Positions 8,271 to 15,634 of a stretch of 64,000 nt of DNA are shown piece after piece. The notes under the pieces were generated by a model. That model was not told where the DNA came from and ran no database searches. It worked only from the letters and a program-made list of their open reading frames with translations. How positions within the stretch are numbered: the first letter of the stretch is position 1; every line of letters begins with the position of its first letter. This stretch comes from Gemmatimonadales bacterium (GTDB taxonomy: Bacteria; Gemmatimonadota; Gemmatimonadetes; Gemmatimonadales; GWC2-71-9): assembly GCA_041390145.1 (NCBI GenBank), contig JAWKQM010000002.1:1-64000 (forward strand), read 5' to 3'. The position numbers and the translations under genes were made by a program.

Positions 8271-9125
8271 TCACTCGAGAGGCTGGACGCTCGCGGCCTG
8301 CTCCGCGAACGCAATCACCCGTTCGATCAGGACCGATACCGTCATCGGCCCGATACCGCCCGGCACGGGGGAGAACGCTCCCAGGTGCGCCACTCCGCCG
8401 GAGGTGTCCACATCGCCCCGCCCTCCGGAATTGAAGTAGCCGACATCGATGCAGATCGAGCCGGCGGCGAGCGCCGTCGACGGCACGACGCCAGGATCCG
8501 AGGCGGCCACCACCACGAGCGCCGCCTGTTGCACCCCTTGCAGGAGGTCGGCGTCGTCCGCCGGCAGGATGGGTTGCATCCTGGCGCCTCGACGGGCGAG
8601 CGCCTCGCTGAACATCCTCGTGAAGGGGATGTCGGGACCCACCACCACGCCGGCTCGCCCTCGAATGTCTACGCCATGCCCGTCGAGCAGCTCCAATCCG
8701 GCGGATACGGTCAACGGCGGGAGCCCATCGGGAGCCGCAAAGTATTCAGTGATGCGCCTCGCCGTCATGATATCCACGTCGTCCGCCGCCGGGACCAGGT
8801 CCGTGAGTGCATCACCGTCGATTCCGTCCGGAAACGGAAATTCCAGAAAGACCGCGTCCACCACCTCGCGGCTGAGACGCGTCCGCAGCGCATGCTCCGC
8901 CTCTGACGACGGCGTTTCCGCTGGGAGCACCAGCGGCACGACGTCGACCCCGGCAGCGGCGCACGCTCGGAGTTTGCGCGCGACAAAGGCCGCCTCGCCC
9001 TGCCTGTCCGCAAAGGCGACCAGCACCAGCCGCGGCCGTCGACCCAGGCGCTCGGCAACCCGCTGGCCCCGCGCCGCGAGCGCTGGCGCGCGGGACCGGG
9101 CGAGCGCCAATCCGTCCAGGATCAC
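8271..9125 (-). CDS. Divergent FolD-like methylene-THF dehydrogenase/cyclohydrolase
   Basis: This 284-residue protein has the FolD two-domain layout. The catalytic Lys is retained in FVARKLRACAAAG (about residue 51), the DVD motif in DDVDIM, and PGGIGPMT at the C-terminus. Other key positions differ. The conserved VQLPLP-type segment reads LEFPFP, replacing the active-site Gln by Glu. The PCTP segment is PLTVSAG, and the SxxVGxP nucleotide loop reads VGPDIPF. It may therefore act on another folate-like substrate or have lost one activity. It is the last gene of the 11-gene operon and overlaps the DinB gene (ATGA). Confidence 0.75.
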   Translation of the reverse strand: MILDGLALARSRAPALAARGQRVAERLGRRPRLVLVAFADRQGEAAFVARKLRACAAAGVDVVPLVLPAETPSSEAEHALRTRLSREVVDAVFLEFPFPDGIDGDALTDLVPAADDVDIMTARRITEYFAAPDGLPPLTVSAGLELLDGHGVDIRGRAGVVVGPDIPFTRMFSEALARRGARMQPILPADDADLLQGVQQAALVVVAASDPGVVPSTALAAGSICIDVGYFNSGGRGDVDTSGGVAHLGAFSPVPGGIGPMTVSVLIERVIAFAEQAASVQPLE

Positions 9126-9634
9126 CGGCTCGGTCCCCGAAGAATCTTGACCGTGGTGACGACCTGTCCGGCATGTCGCTGGGCGTGCTGGGCGGCATGT
9201 GACAACAGGCCGATCACATCACTCGGCCGCTGCGCCTTCCCGACCCCACGGAACTCAAGCAACTGCTCAGCTGGCGTCTCGCGCAGCACGGCCAGCGCCG
9301 CGTCCACCGCCCTGGTAACCGAGGCGAGCAATTCCTTCGCCGACGCCGGCGGCTCTCCCGGGGTCCCCTCCAGCTTGATGGCACTAACCTGGTCCGGGGT
9401 CAGTGGAACTCCGCAGGCGTACGTGACGAGCCGGTCCGTGCTGCCGGCAATGTGACGTAGGTGAAAGCCCACGGCGGCCGCCCCGCCCGGCCGTGCCCAG
9501 AGTTCGTCACCGGTCAGGTCGGCCGCGGCAGACTCCAAATCCCGGCGCGTCTGGATCAGCGCGTGCGCCACCGGCATGAGCAGCGGAGGAATCCCCTCCA
9601 CCGGTCCATCGAGCCAGGCCTCGATACCGATCAT
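9122..9634 (-). CDS. DinB/YfiT-like four-helix protein
   Basis: This 170-residue protein looks like a DinB-superfamily member. These are metal-binding four-helix bundles, some of which are thiol transferases that use bacillithiol or mycothiol. The expected His positions are visible in GFHLRHIAGS (about residue 57) and the C-terminal SHAAQHAQRHAGQ. The N-terminal helix reads PVAHALIQTRRDL. No enzymatic role can be assigned. It overlaps its neighbours on both sides by four bases, so it is translated with the cupin and FolD-like genes. Confidence 0.7.
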   Translation of the reverse strand: MIGIEAWLDGPVEGIPPLLMPVAHALIQTRRDLESAAADLTGDELWARPGGAAAVGFHLRHIAGSTDRLVTYACGVPLTPDQVSAIKLEGTPGEPPASAKELLASVTRAVDAALAVLRETPAEQLLEFRGVGKAQRPSDVIGLLSHAAQHAQRHAGQVVTTVKILRGPSR

Positions 9635-10002
9635 GAAGACTTGGGAGGGTCGCCGGACGCCCCCACCGATGCCACCGTCAGGAGGAAGGTCGCGCCAGAC
9701 GCCGAGGCGACGGCATGCCGTACCCCAGCCCCGAGTGAGAGCAGCTGGCCCGGGCCGATATCGTGCGTGTTGCCGGCGGCCGAGAACTGGAGTCGGCCCT
9801 GCAGCGGCTGGACCGTGATCGGGCCGTCCGCCTGATGCTCCGGAATCTCCGCGCCGGCCGCCACGGTCACCAGCGTCGCGCGAATCAGGCCATTCTTGAT
9901 CAACGTTCGTGCACGTCGACCGCCTGGCGAAGGCTCCTCGCCACCTCCCGACAGTGCCACGATCACCACGTCACCGGAAAGCGGTCGTTCGATCGAAGAC
10001 AT
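9631..10002 (-). CDS. Small cupin-domain protein
   Basis: This 123-residue single cupin barrel has motif 1 around PEHQADGPITVQPLQG and motif 2 around LSLGAGVRHAV. The metal site is partly kept: one His in PEH and one in RHAV, with no clear Glu. It resembles the quality-control type cupins found next to DUF2249 proteins, which bind small ligands or metals. Its start shares one base with the stop of the upstream DUF2249 gene. A sensor or metal-handling role in the operon is possible but not shown. Confidence 0.75.
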   Translation of the reverse strand: MSSIERPLSGDVVIVALSGGGEEPSPGGRRARTLIKNGLIRATLVTVAAGAEIPEHQADGPITVQPLQGRLQFSAAGNTHDIGPGQLLSLGAGVRHAVASASGATFLLTVASVGASGDPPKSS

Positions 10003-10253
10003 CAGGCCTCCACCGTTGTTGGCCGCTTCTGTACACGTACCCGCCAGGTTTCCGGTCCGTTTTCGAGGTAGTCGAAGGCGAACGCATCATCACCCCGAGT
10101 CGCCTTGAGCGCGTAGTACATGCACTTCGGGTCGTGGTCCACCGTCAGATCCAGCGTGGCCCCCTCGGCGAGCGCTTCGTATGCCGTCATGATCCGGTCG
10201 AACCGATCCTTTGGTTCCACGGGCCGGATATCCAGCGTAACCAGGTCGGTCAT
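10002..10253 (-). CDS. Single-domain DUF2249 protein
   Basis: This 83-residue protein is one DUF2249 domain. It starts TLDIRPVEPKDRF, has the hallmark DHDPK, and ends with WRVRVQK. DUF2249 proteins have a TusA-like fold and are often encoded near nitric-oxide and anaerobic-respiration genes; their biochemical role is not established. The ATG at 10253 is chosen because CAGGAGC lies just upstream and the longer frame start (10349) runs into the TIM-barrel gene. The start overlaps the TIM-barrel stop as ATGA. Confidence 0.85.
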   Translation of the reverse strand: MTDLVTLDIRPVEPKDRFDRIMTAYEALAEGATLDLTVDHDPKCMYYALKATRGDDAFAFDYLENGPETWRVRVQKRPTTVEA

Positions 10254-10987
10254 TCCCGTGCTCCTGTCGTTAGAGGTCCTCTCAGCGGCACCGGCGACGA
10301 CGCCGTGCCGCTGCTTCCGCAGCCCCATCCCCCGCGGCGTCCCAGCCAATGCTGCCAGGCCACCCCGTAGCGGGGCGCGCTGGGCGTCAGGGTCACCGTT
10401 CCCGAGTACGACGCCAGGGCGAGCCGTCGCATCAGATCCCCTACCCCCGCGCCATCCTGCGAGGCGGTCTCGGGCCCCCCGCCGATCAGGCGGATGTGGC
10501 CCAGGGCGTTCCCAAACCGCTCGAGCAGCGGCTCGGCCATGGCTCCAAGCGGACCGAACTGCGGATCGGCCTCCCAGGCAAGGGCTACCCCAGCGGCGTG
10601 ACAGACGATGCCGTCCCAGACTGCCGACTCGCCGCGGAGGAGGATGGCCACCTGGCCGCCGTCCTGCCTGATCCGCTCGGCGCGTGCCACCCGCACGGCG
10701 AGCGGCACCGGGCCGGCCAGCAGGACGGGGGCGTCCAACGCCTCGGACAGTCGGGCCAGGCGACGTTCATCCTCCAGCTGATGGGTCCGATATCCCGTGA
10801 GCGTGAGTCCGGCGGTCCGGACCAACTCCGCCGCCATCACGGCACCAGGCGCACTGGTATCCGGAGCAACCCCATGGGCATCACCTTCACGCAATTCCAG
10901 CGCGGCAAGCCCGCGCCGCTGCGCGAACAGGATGAGATCGTTGAGTGGCGCATCGGGCGCCGCCTCCGAAGAGAGCCCGAGCCGCAT
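10250..10987 (-). CDS. TIM-barrel protein, xylose-isomerase-like
   Basis: This 245-residue protein resembles the sugar phosphate isomerase/epimerase (AP endonuclease 2-like) TIM-barrel family: MRLGLSSEA at the start, LAALELREGDAHG for strand two, and GHIRLIGGG near the C-terminal strands. Conserved metal-binding His and Glu residues are sparse, so catalysis is uncertain. The start at 10987 overlaps the triple DUF2249 stop (ATGA), which rejects the much longer open frame reaching 11560. The C-terminal 30 residues are Gly/Ser/Pro-rich and probably disordered. Confidence 0.65.
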   Translation of the reverse strand: MRLGLSSEAAPDAPLNDLILFAQRRGLAALELREGDAHGVAPDTSAPGAVMAAELVRTAGLTLTGYRTHQLEDERRLARLSEALDAPVLLAGPVPLAVRVARAERIRQDGGQVAILLRGESAVWDGIVCHAAGVALAWEADPQFGPLGAMAEPLLERFGNALGHIRLIGGGPETASQDGAGVGDLMRRLALASYSGTVTLTPSAPRYGVAWQHWLGRRGGWGCGSSGTASSPVPLRGPLTTGARE

Positions 10988-11865
10988 CAGCCCTCCGTGC
11001 GTGAAATCTCCACCCGCCACACCGATGGCCCCTGCTCGAGATACTCCCAGCCGAATTCGCCGGCGTGCTCGTAGTCGAACTGATAGCGCAGCGGCTTCGG
11101 GTCGTGGTCGTTGACCAAAACGAACGACTCCCCAGGCGCCAGCGCGGAAAAGGTGCTGAAGATCGTGGGATGCTTTTCCCGGGGTGGAATGACCCGAACG
11201 TCCAGGGTGCGTGCCGTAGCCATCGGTGTACCTCGTGATTGATGTGGCTGGTCCGGCGTGCCCGCCACCCGATGGCGGATGAACACCCGAACCAGGTCGG
11301 GAGCCTGCTGACGAACCTCGTACGAGAAGCCGCGCTCCTCGAGGAGTGGAAGGAGGAACTGCGGGACCCGGACATTGATCTGCAACAGCGTGCCATCGGG
11401 CGGAAGCGTCTCGAGCGCCGCCAGTGTCAGGACCATCGGCTCCGGCGGCTCCATCTCCCGTACGTCGAGCACGATGACCCCGGGGTCCGGCTCCTCGTTC
11501 GGCGGGACGGGCGCGGCGGGGGTCGGGATGGCGGCAGCCTGTGCCGATGGATAGAACCACACCTGCCAGTCCTCGTGGCCCAACTGTTCTGTGTAGTGCT
11601 CGAAGCCCTGCTTGCTCATCACGCCGTAGAGGGGCACCGGCTCGAAAATGGCGCGCACCGCCAGGGCGCCGCCTTTGGGAACGCGTTGCCGCGCCGCCAT
11701 GATCAGACTGAAGGGTTCCCGCCCGTTCCGAAGCTCCTCGCGCACGTCGAGCTCGACGAGCTGGTCGGGGGGGATGGTATCGAGCGCCTCCGGCCGCGGG
11801 ACCGCCGTCACCGTCGCCCCCGCCGCTGACCGTGCCCTCAGGGCGTCCGTCCGTCTGCGGTTCAT
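10987..11865 (-). CDS. Triple DUF2249-domain protein
   Basis: This 292-residue protein contains three tandem DUF2249-like domains, about residues 35-106, 128-200 and 218-290. Each begins with a LDVRE- or LDVRV-type strand. Only the third keeps the DHDPKPLRYQF hallmark; domains 1 and 2 have EPVPLYGV and VRVPQFLL at that place. A Met at residue 215 (11223), with ACGAGGT upstream, could start a separate copy of domain 3. It overlaps the DUF59 gene by four bases. The array looks like duplication with divergence, perhaps two structural domains and one ligand- or partner-binding domain. Confidence 0.8.
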   Translation of the reverse strand: MNRRRTDALRARSAAGATVTAVPRPEALDTIPPDQLVELDVREELRNGREPFSLIMAARQRVPKGGALAVRAIFEPVPLYGVMSKQGFEHYTEQLGHEDWQVWFYPSAQAAAIPTPAAPVPPNEEPDPGVIVLDVREMEPPEPMVLTLAALETLPPDGTLLQINVRVPQFLLPLLEERGFSYEVRQQAPDLVRVFIRHRVAGTPDQPHQSRGTPMATARTLDVRVIPPREKHPTIFSTFSALAPGESFVLVNDHDPKPLRYQFDYEHAGEFGWEYLEQGPSVWRVEISRTEG

Positions 11866-12176
11866 TTCCTGACCTCCTTGTTCTCGTTGATCATTCCTGC
11901 ATGCCAGCGCGGGTCCCAGACCAGGTTCGGCTCCACCTGCGCCACCTGGGGGACCAGCGAGAGAGACTCGAGGATGTTTGCAGTGATGAGTTGTTCCATC
12001 GGGCAGCCGGGTGTCGTGAGGGTGTAGGTGACCCGCACGACTGGCCCGTTGACTTCGAGATCATAGACCAGCCCCAGGGTCACGATGTCGAGCCCGATCT
12101 CGGGGTCGATGACCGTGCGCAGCGCGTCCCAGATCACATCCGGGTCGGGCGCCTTGGGAAGGGACGTCTCGTTCAT
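11862..12176 (-). CDS. DUF59/MIP18-family metal-sulfur cluster assembly protein
   Basis: This 104-residue protein belongs to the DUF59 family (PaaD/SufT-like), whose members help deliver Fe-S clusters. It has the standard order: VIDPEIGLDIVTLGLVYD, then VTYTLTTPGCPM with the conserved reactive Cys, then VAQVEPNLVWDP. It is followed in the operon by DUF2249 genes and preceded by the 12-TM gene, with an Mrp ATPase two genes upstream. This suggests a cluster-insertion module for the metalloenzymes around it. Confidence 0.9.
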   Translation of the reverse strand: MNETSLPKAPDPDVIWDALRTVIDPEIGLDIVTLGLVYDLEVNGPVVRVTYTLTTPGCPMEQLITANILESLSLVPQVAQVEPNLVWDPRWHAGMINENKEVRK

Positions 12177-13435
12177 GGTGTCCTCCGTGCCAGTGCGAGC
12201 ATCTGAAGGGCTTCGACCACCACCCCGGCGGTCAGGATCAGGGTGCCCGCTCGGGCGAGCGCTGGCTGGGCGGCGATCACCCCTGCCAGAAGCAAGAGGA
12301 CGCCGAGCAGGAGCAGGGCGCCGGCGGCGCCGGCCAGGCGCGCCGAGTAGAGATCGCTCACCCGTGCAATCTTCCGCTTGCCGGTCAGTGGCCCGAACCG
12401 ATGGTACCAGACAAGGAACGGGACGATCTTGTAGTAGAGCGCGGCGACGAAGAGGCTGATGCCCAGCACCAGCGCCAGCACATAGGCCGTCGACGCGCGC
12501 GGCGAGGCATCGATGAACAGCGCGACTGCGGCGAGGGCGAGCGCCACCGCCAGCACACCGAGGGCGAGCGCGGCGGAGCGCATCCCGGGATCGAGCGCGG
12601 GTCGGTGCCGGTGGATGTAGAACGCCCGTGCCTGGAGCAGCAGCGCGAAGAGGCCACCGCCGAGCAGGAGCGTCGGCAGCCAGCGGCTGACGATCGGCGG
12701 CGCATGATGACCGACGGTGAGCGTCGCCGCACCGGCCGCGAGCAACCCCACCGATACCTTGGCGTGGCGTTCACTGGCGCCGTGGCTGAGGAGAAACATC
12801 GGCAGGAGGCGGTGCGCGACGCCGACGATCACCAGCAGTACCCAGCCGAACAAGGCGACGTGCAGGTGGGTGCCGAGCGCGATGGGCCGGGCGGCGCCCA
12901 GGTATCCCCAGTGGAGGTTGCCGGCCAGCGCCAGGCCCAGCGCGAGCGTGACCGCCAGGAAGACGTCGGCTCCGGCCAGCGCCCACCACGTGATGTCACG
13001 CGCCGTGGGCCGCAGCAGGGTGGCGCTGAGATTGACGATGAAGACGAGCAGGCCAGTGCCCAACAACGCCGCGCCACCGAGCATGAGGGGCGCAACGCCG
13101 AGGACCATCCCCGCCACGAACGCCGCTACTCCCGGGACGTAGATGAGGAAGGTGAAGTGACCGGCGGAGATGGACCGGATGGGTTCCCCGAGCGCCACCG
13201 GCAGGAACTGGTAGAGGGCACCCATGATGGAGGTGGTAATCCATCCCAGGGTGAAGAGATGAGTGACGCCCACAATGGATGGCAGGGGATAGGCACCTGC
13301 CGCGAGATCCGGGGCGACCACCACGAGCCCGACCGCCCCGAGCACCAGGAACACGAGGGCCGCCGTGAAGTGCTCGCCGGGCAAGCGGAAGGGTGGCGCC
13401 TTGGACGCGGCGAGGCCGATGGCCGGGGCGCTCAT
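12173..13435 (-). CDS. 12-TM haem-copper-oxidase-like / NnrS-like membrane protein
   Basis: This 420-residue, very hydrophobic protein has about twelve predicted helices. Two matching signatures, VTHLFTLGWITT (about residue 58) and HLHVALFGWVLL (about 190), are each followed by a G...P loop ending FLP or LLP. This suggests an internal duplication. His residues sit at helix ends (THLF, THLHV, AHRLLP, YHRFGP), as in haem-binding subunit-I-like proteins. It lacks the full ligand set of a haem-copper oxidase. Similar proteins accompany NO-related genes; a haem-bound NO-response role is possible. It overlaps mrp and the DUF59 gene by four bases each. Confidence 0.65.
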   Translation of the reverse strand: MSAPAIGLAASKAPPFRLPGEHFTAALVFLVLGAVGLVVVAPDLAAGAYPLPSIVGVTHLFTLGWITTSIMGALYQFLPVALGEPIRSISAGHFTFLIYVPGVAAFVAGMVLGVAPLMLGGAALLGTGLLVFIVNLSATLLRPTARDITWWALAGADVFLAVTLALGLALAGNLHWGYLGAARPIALGTHLHVALFGWVLLVIVGVAHRLLPMFLLSHGASERHAKVSVGLLAAGAATLTVGHHAPPIVSRWLPTLLLGGGLFALLLQARAFYIHRHRPALDPGMRSAALALGVLAVALALAAVALFIDASPRASTAYVLALVLGISLFVAALYYKIVPFLVWYHRFGPLTGKRKIARVSDLYSARLAGAAGALLLLGVLLLLAGVIAAQPALARAGTLILTAGVVVEALQMLALARRTP

Positions 13436-14517
13436 GGCGCGTGCACCCCTTTGGCCGCCGCGCGGTGAAGAAGGTCGAGGCTTTCACGGACCGTGTGGGC
13501 CATCGTCCTGAACGCAGCGGTCGACGCGCCGTGGGGTTCAGCGACCATCGCCGGTGCGCCGGCATCGCCACCGCGGACGGTGCTCTCCTCGAAGGGAATC
13601 CTCGCGAGGAGCGGACACGCCATCTTCTCGCTGAGTGCCGCGCCGCCCCCCTCCCCAAAGGGGTGGGATGTCCGGCTACACGCACACACCGCCTCGCTCA
13701 TGTTCTCCACCACGCCGAGCACCGGTACCCCGAGCTTACGAAACATCTCGATGGCCTTGCCCGCCTCGAGGACCGACAGGCGCTGCGGGGTGGTCACCAC
13801 CACCGCGCCGTCCACCTCGATGGCCTCGGCCAACGAGAGCGGCACATCGCCAGTGCCGGGAGGCAGGTCCACGACCAGCACATCCAGCGCTGGCCACACG
13901 ACGCCTCGCGCAAATTGCTTGACGGCCTTCCCGACCAGCGGGCCGCGCCAGACCGCAGGGGACTTGGCGCCGAGAAAGAATCCGAATGAAACGACGGCCA
14001 TCCCGAGCGCCTCGAGCGGGAGGATCTGGTGCTGGGCCGTCATCCGAACCCGCTGGGCACCATCCTCGATGCCCAGCAGCACCGGCACCGAGGGACCGTA
14101 GATGTCGGCGTCCAGCACGCCGACGCGGAGTCCTGCCTCTTGGAGGGCCAGCGCAAGGTTGACCGCCACGGTGCTCTTCCCCACCCCGCCCTTGCCGGCG
14201 CCGACGGCAATGACCTTGGCGACGCCAGGCATCCGGACCCGGTCCGCGGCGGGGGATGGCCTCGAGGTCGCGTGCGCGTCAGGTGTGAGGATCTGGATTT
14301 CGGAGCGAATGGCACCGGCCTGCGCCAGGCGCGCACCGATGGCCTCGCGAAGCAGGGCGGGAACGTCTTCGCGTGACGTAGCCAACCTGAGTGACACGTG
14401 GACCCGGTCGTTCCGGACGGCAATCGAGCGCACCAACCCCAACGCCACGATATCCCGTGTCAGCCCCGGATAGGGGACGTCGGCCAGCGCCGCCTGCACG
14501 GCGTCCTCGCTCAACAC
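13432..14517 (-). CDS. mrp: Mrp/NBP35-type Fe-S carrier P-loop ATPase
   Basis: This 361-residue Mrp/ApbC-type protein has an N-terminal DUF59-like domain (residues 1-80), then a ParA-like ATPase. The deviant Walker A is GKGGVGKST near residue 108, Walker B is VVDLPPGTGD, and the ENMS motif follows. The usual CxxC after ENMS, which bridges the cluster in the dimer, reads AVCACS here, i.e. CxC. The start is GTG at 14517, directly after the stop of the regulator. With DUF59 downstream, it probably loads Fe-S clusters onto a client of this operon. Confidence 0.9.
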   Translation of the reverse strand: MLSEDAVQAALADVPYPGLTRDIVALGLVRSIAVRNDRVHVSLRLATSREDVPALLREAIGARLAQAGAIRSEIQILTPDAHATSRPSPAADRVRMPGVAKVIAVGAGKGGVGKSTVAVNLALALQEAGLRVGVLDADIYGPSVPVLLGIEDGAQRVRMTAQHQILPLEALGMAVVSFGFFLGAKSPAVWRGPLVGKAVKQFARGVVWPALDVLVVDLPPGTGDVPLSLAEAIEVDGAVVVTTPQRLSVLEAGKAIEMFRKLGVPVLGVVENMSEAVCACSRTSHPFGEGGGAALSEKMACPLLARIPFEESTVRGGDAGAPAMVAEPHGASTAAFRTMAHTVRESLDLLHRAAAKGVHAP

Positions 14518-15147
14518 CTAGGCCTCCACCCGGTAGGCACAGGAACTGTCGCCGGTCGGGATGTAGTTCACCCGCGTCAGGCCCTCGCCCAGCAGTTCGC
14601 GGATCAGGCCGATCTCCGCCACGCAGGGGATGCGCGTGGAGCGGACCAGTTCGCGAATCGGACAATGGCAGAGACGCAACCGCGGCGCGCCGTCGTCATC
14701 CTCAACCACGGCCATGAATCCGAGTTCCGAGAAGATCCGGGCCACTTCCTCGACCCGCGCCCGTCCCTGCAGGTGTTGCACCCGGGCCAGCGCATCGGCG
14801 CGCCGACCGCCAATGCGCCGCTCGAAAAATTCGCGGAGGACCTCGCTCTTGCCCGATTTGACGAGGTGAGCCGCAAGCTCCCGGAGCGTGTCTCCCTCTC
14901 GGCGAGGAAAGAGCCCATCGGCCTCCGGCGTCAACCCGTAGAGCACCTCGGGGCGCCCCGGTCCAGTGCTCCGACTCCCCTCGCGCCTGGCCAACCCGGC
15001 AGCGATGAGCGACTTGAGGTGTCCCCGGACCGTTTCGATGTTGAGACCCACCTCGGCGGCCAGCTCGGGAATGGTGCCGTGGCCGCGACGCTTGAGCAGA
15101 TCGAGGATGGATTGCTGACTTTCACCGAGACCGGGAGCGCTGATCAT
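14518..15147 (-). CDS. SufR-like winged-helix regulator with C-terminal cysteines
   Basis: This regulator of about 209 residues has an N-terminal helix-turn-helix (ILDLLKRRGHGTIPELAAEV, residues 15-60) with the wing GLARREG. The C-terminal domain carries CHCPIRELVRSTRIPC, i.e. CxC then C-x12-C, and a final Cys in GDSSCAYRV. SufR repressors use four cysteines spaced 12, 13 and 14 apart to bind an Fe-S cluster. Here the third is Gly but an extra Cys precedes the first. It may sense Fe-S status, oxygen or NO. The ATG at 15147 overlaps the DUF488 stop (ATGA). It is a good candidate to bind the inverted repeat at 15541-15564. Confidence 0.8.
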   Translation of the reverse strand: MISAPGLGESQQSILDLLKRRGHGTIPELAAEVGLNIETVRGHLKSLIAAGLARREGSRSTGPGRPEVLYGLTPEADGLFPRREGDTLRELAAHLVKSGKSEVLREFFERRIGGRRADALARVQHLQGRARVEEVARIFSELGFMAVVEDDDGAPRLRLCHCPIRELVRSTRIPCVAEIGLIRELLGEGLTRVNYIPTGDSSCAYRVEA

Positions 15148-15512
15148 CGGTGTCTCACCTGATCGGTCATCATCGCGTCGAGGAACTCCTTCAGGACCAC
15201 CGCCTGGTTGTGCTCGGCGTCGTGGGCGGAATACAGCAGCGTCACGTCGCCGGCGGCGGCGGCCACGAGCAGCGGGGTGAGGGCGATGGGGTTGTGCTCC
15301 AGCTCCCGGGTGTAGCGCCGCCGGAACTCCGGCCATTTCTCGGGATCGTGTCCGAACCGCTGACGGAGTTCGGTGCTGGGCGCCACGTCCTTGAGCCAGG
15401 CATCCAGCTTGAGCGCGCTCTTGCGCACGCCGCGAGGCCAGAGACGGTCAACCAGGATTGTGCGCGAGCCGTCGCTGACAGTGGGCTCGTAGGCGCGTCG
15501 AATGTGGATCAT
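15144..15512 (-). CDS. DUF488-family protein
   Basis: This 122-residue DUF488 protein has the family blocks VDRLWPRGVRK (about residue 21), RFGHDPEKWPEF (about 53) and LLYSAHDAEHNQAVVL (about 92). No biochemical role is established for the family. It is the first gene of the 11-gene minus-strand operon. A TTGACA/CATTCT promoter ends six bases before its ATG, which suggests a leaderless mRNA. Confidence 0.85.
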   Translation of the reverse strand: MIHIRRAYEPTVSDGSRTILVDRLWPRGVRKSALKLDAWLKDVAPSTELRQRFGHDPEKWPEFRRRYTRELEHNPIALTPLLVAAAAGDVTLLYSAHDAEHNQAVVLKEFLDAMMTDQVRHR

Positions 15513-15518
15513 GGAAGC

Positions 15519-15547
15519 AGAATGGATGTGAGCGTCGGGTTTGTCAA
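15519..15547 (-). promoter_or_regulatory. Promoter of the DUF488-FolD operon, probably leaderless
   Basis: On the minus strand a perfect TTGACA (15547-15542) is followed by a 17-base spacer and CATTCT (15524-15519), which matches the -10 consensus at three positions including A2 and T6. Transcription would start at or next to the ATG at 15512. The -35 lies inside the left arm of the inverted repeat. Confidence 0.5.
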
Positions 15548-15564
15548 GTCATTTACCTTGACAA
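15541..15564. promoter_or_regulatory. Perfect inverted repeat, candidate operator of two divergent operons
   Basis: TTGTCAAG at 15541-15548 and CTTGACAA at 15557-15564 form a perfect 8-base inverted repeat with an 8-base spacer. Each arm contains the -35 hexamer TTGACA of one of the two divergent promoters. A protein bound here would cover both -35 elements at once. The SufR-like regulator encoded in the left operon is the nearest candidate. Confidence 0.6.
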
Positions 15565-15586
15565 TTATGGGGTCGACTTGTAGGAT
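15558..15586 (+). promoter_or_regulatory. Promoter of the coxB-coxA-SCO-CtaG operon
   Basis: TTGACA at 15558-15563, a 17-base spacer, and TAGGAT at 15581-15586 make a near-consensus sigma-70-type promoter. Transcription should start near 15593, about 40 bases before coxB. Confidence 0.65.
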
Positions 15587-15634
15587 GACCGAGCACAGGG
15601 AATACTGAGGCACCCACCCCCGAAAGGGTTCCCC

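Noticed and set aside
10988..11560. N-terminal extension of the TIM-barrel frame to 11560
   Set aside because: It overlaps the triple DUF2249 gene in another frame, and the ATGA overlap at 10987 marks the real start.
12401..13468. 355-residue plus-strand frame opposite the 12-TM gene
   Set aside because: Low-complexity charged protein antisense to a hydrophobic membrane protein; typical mirror frame.
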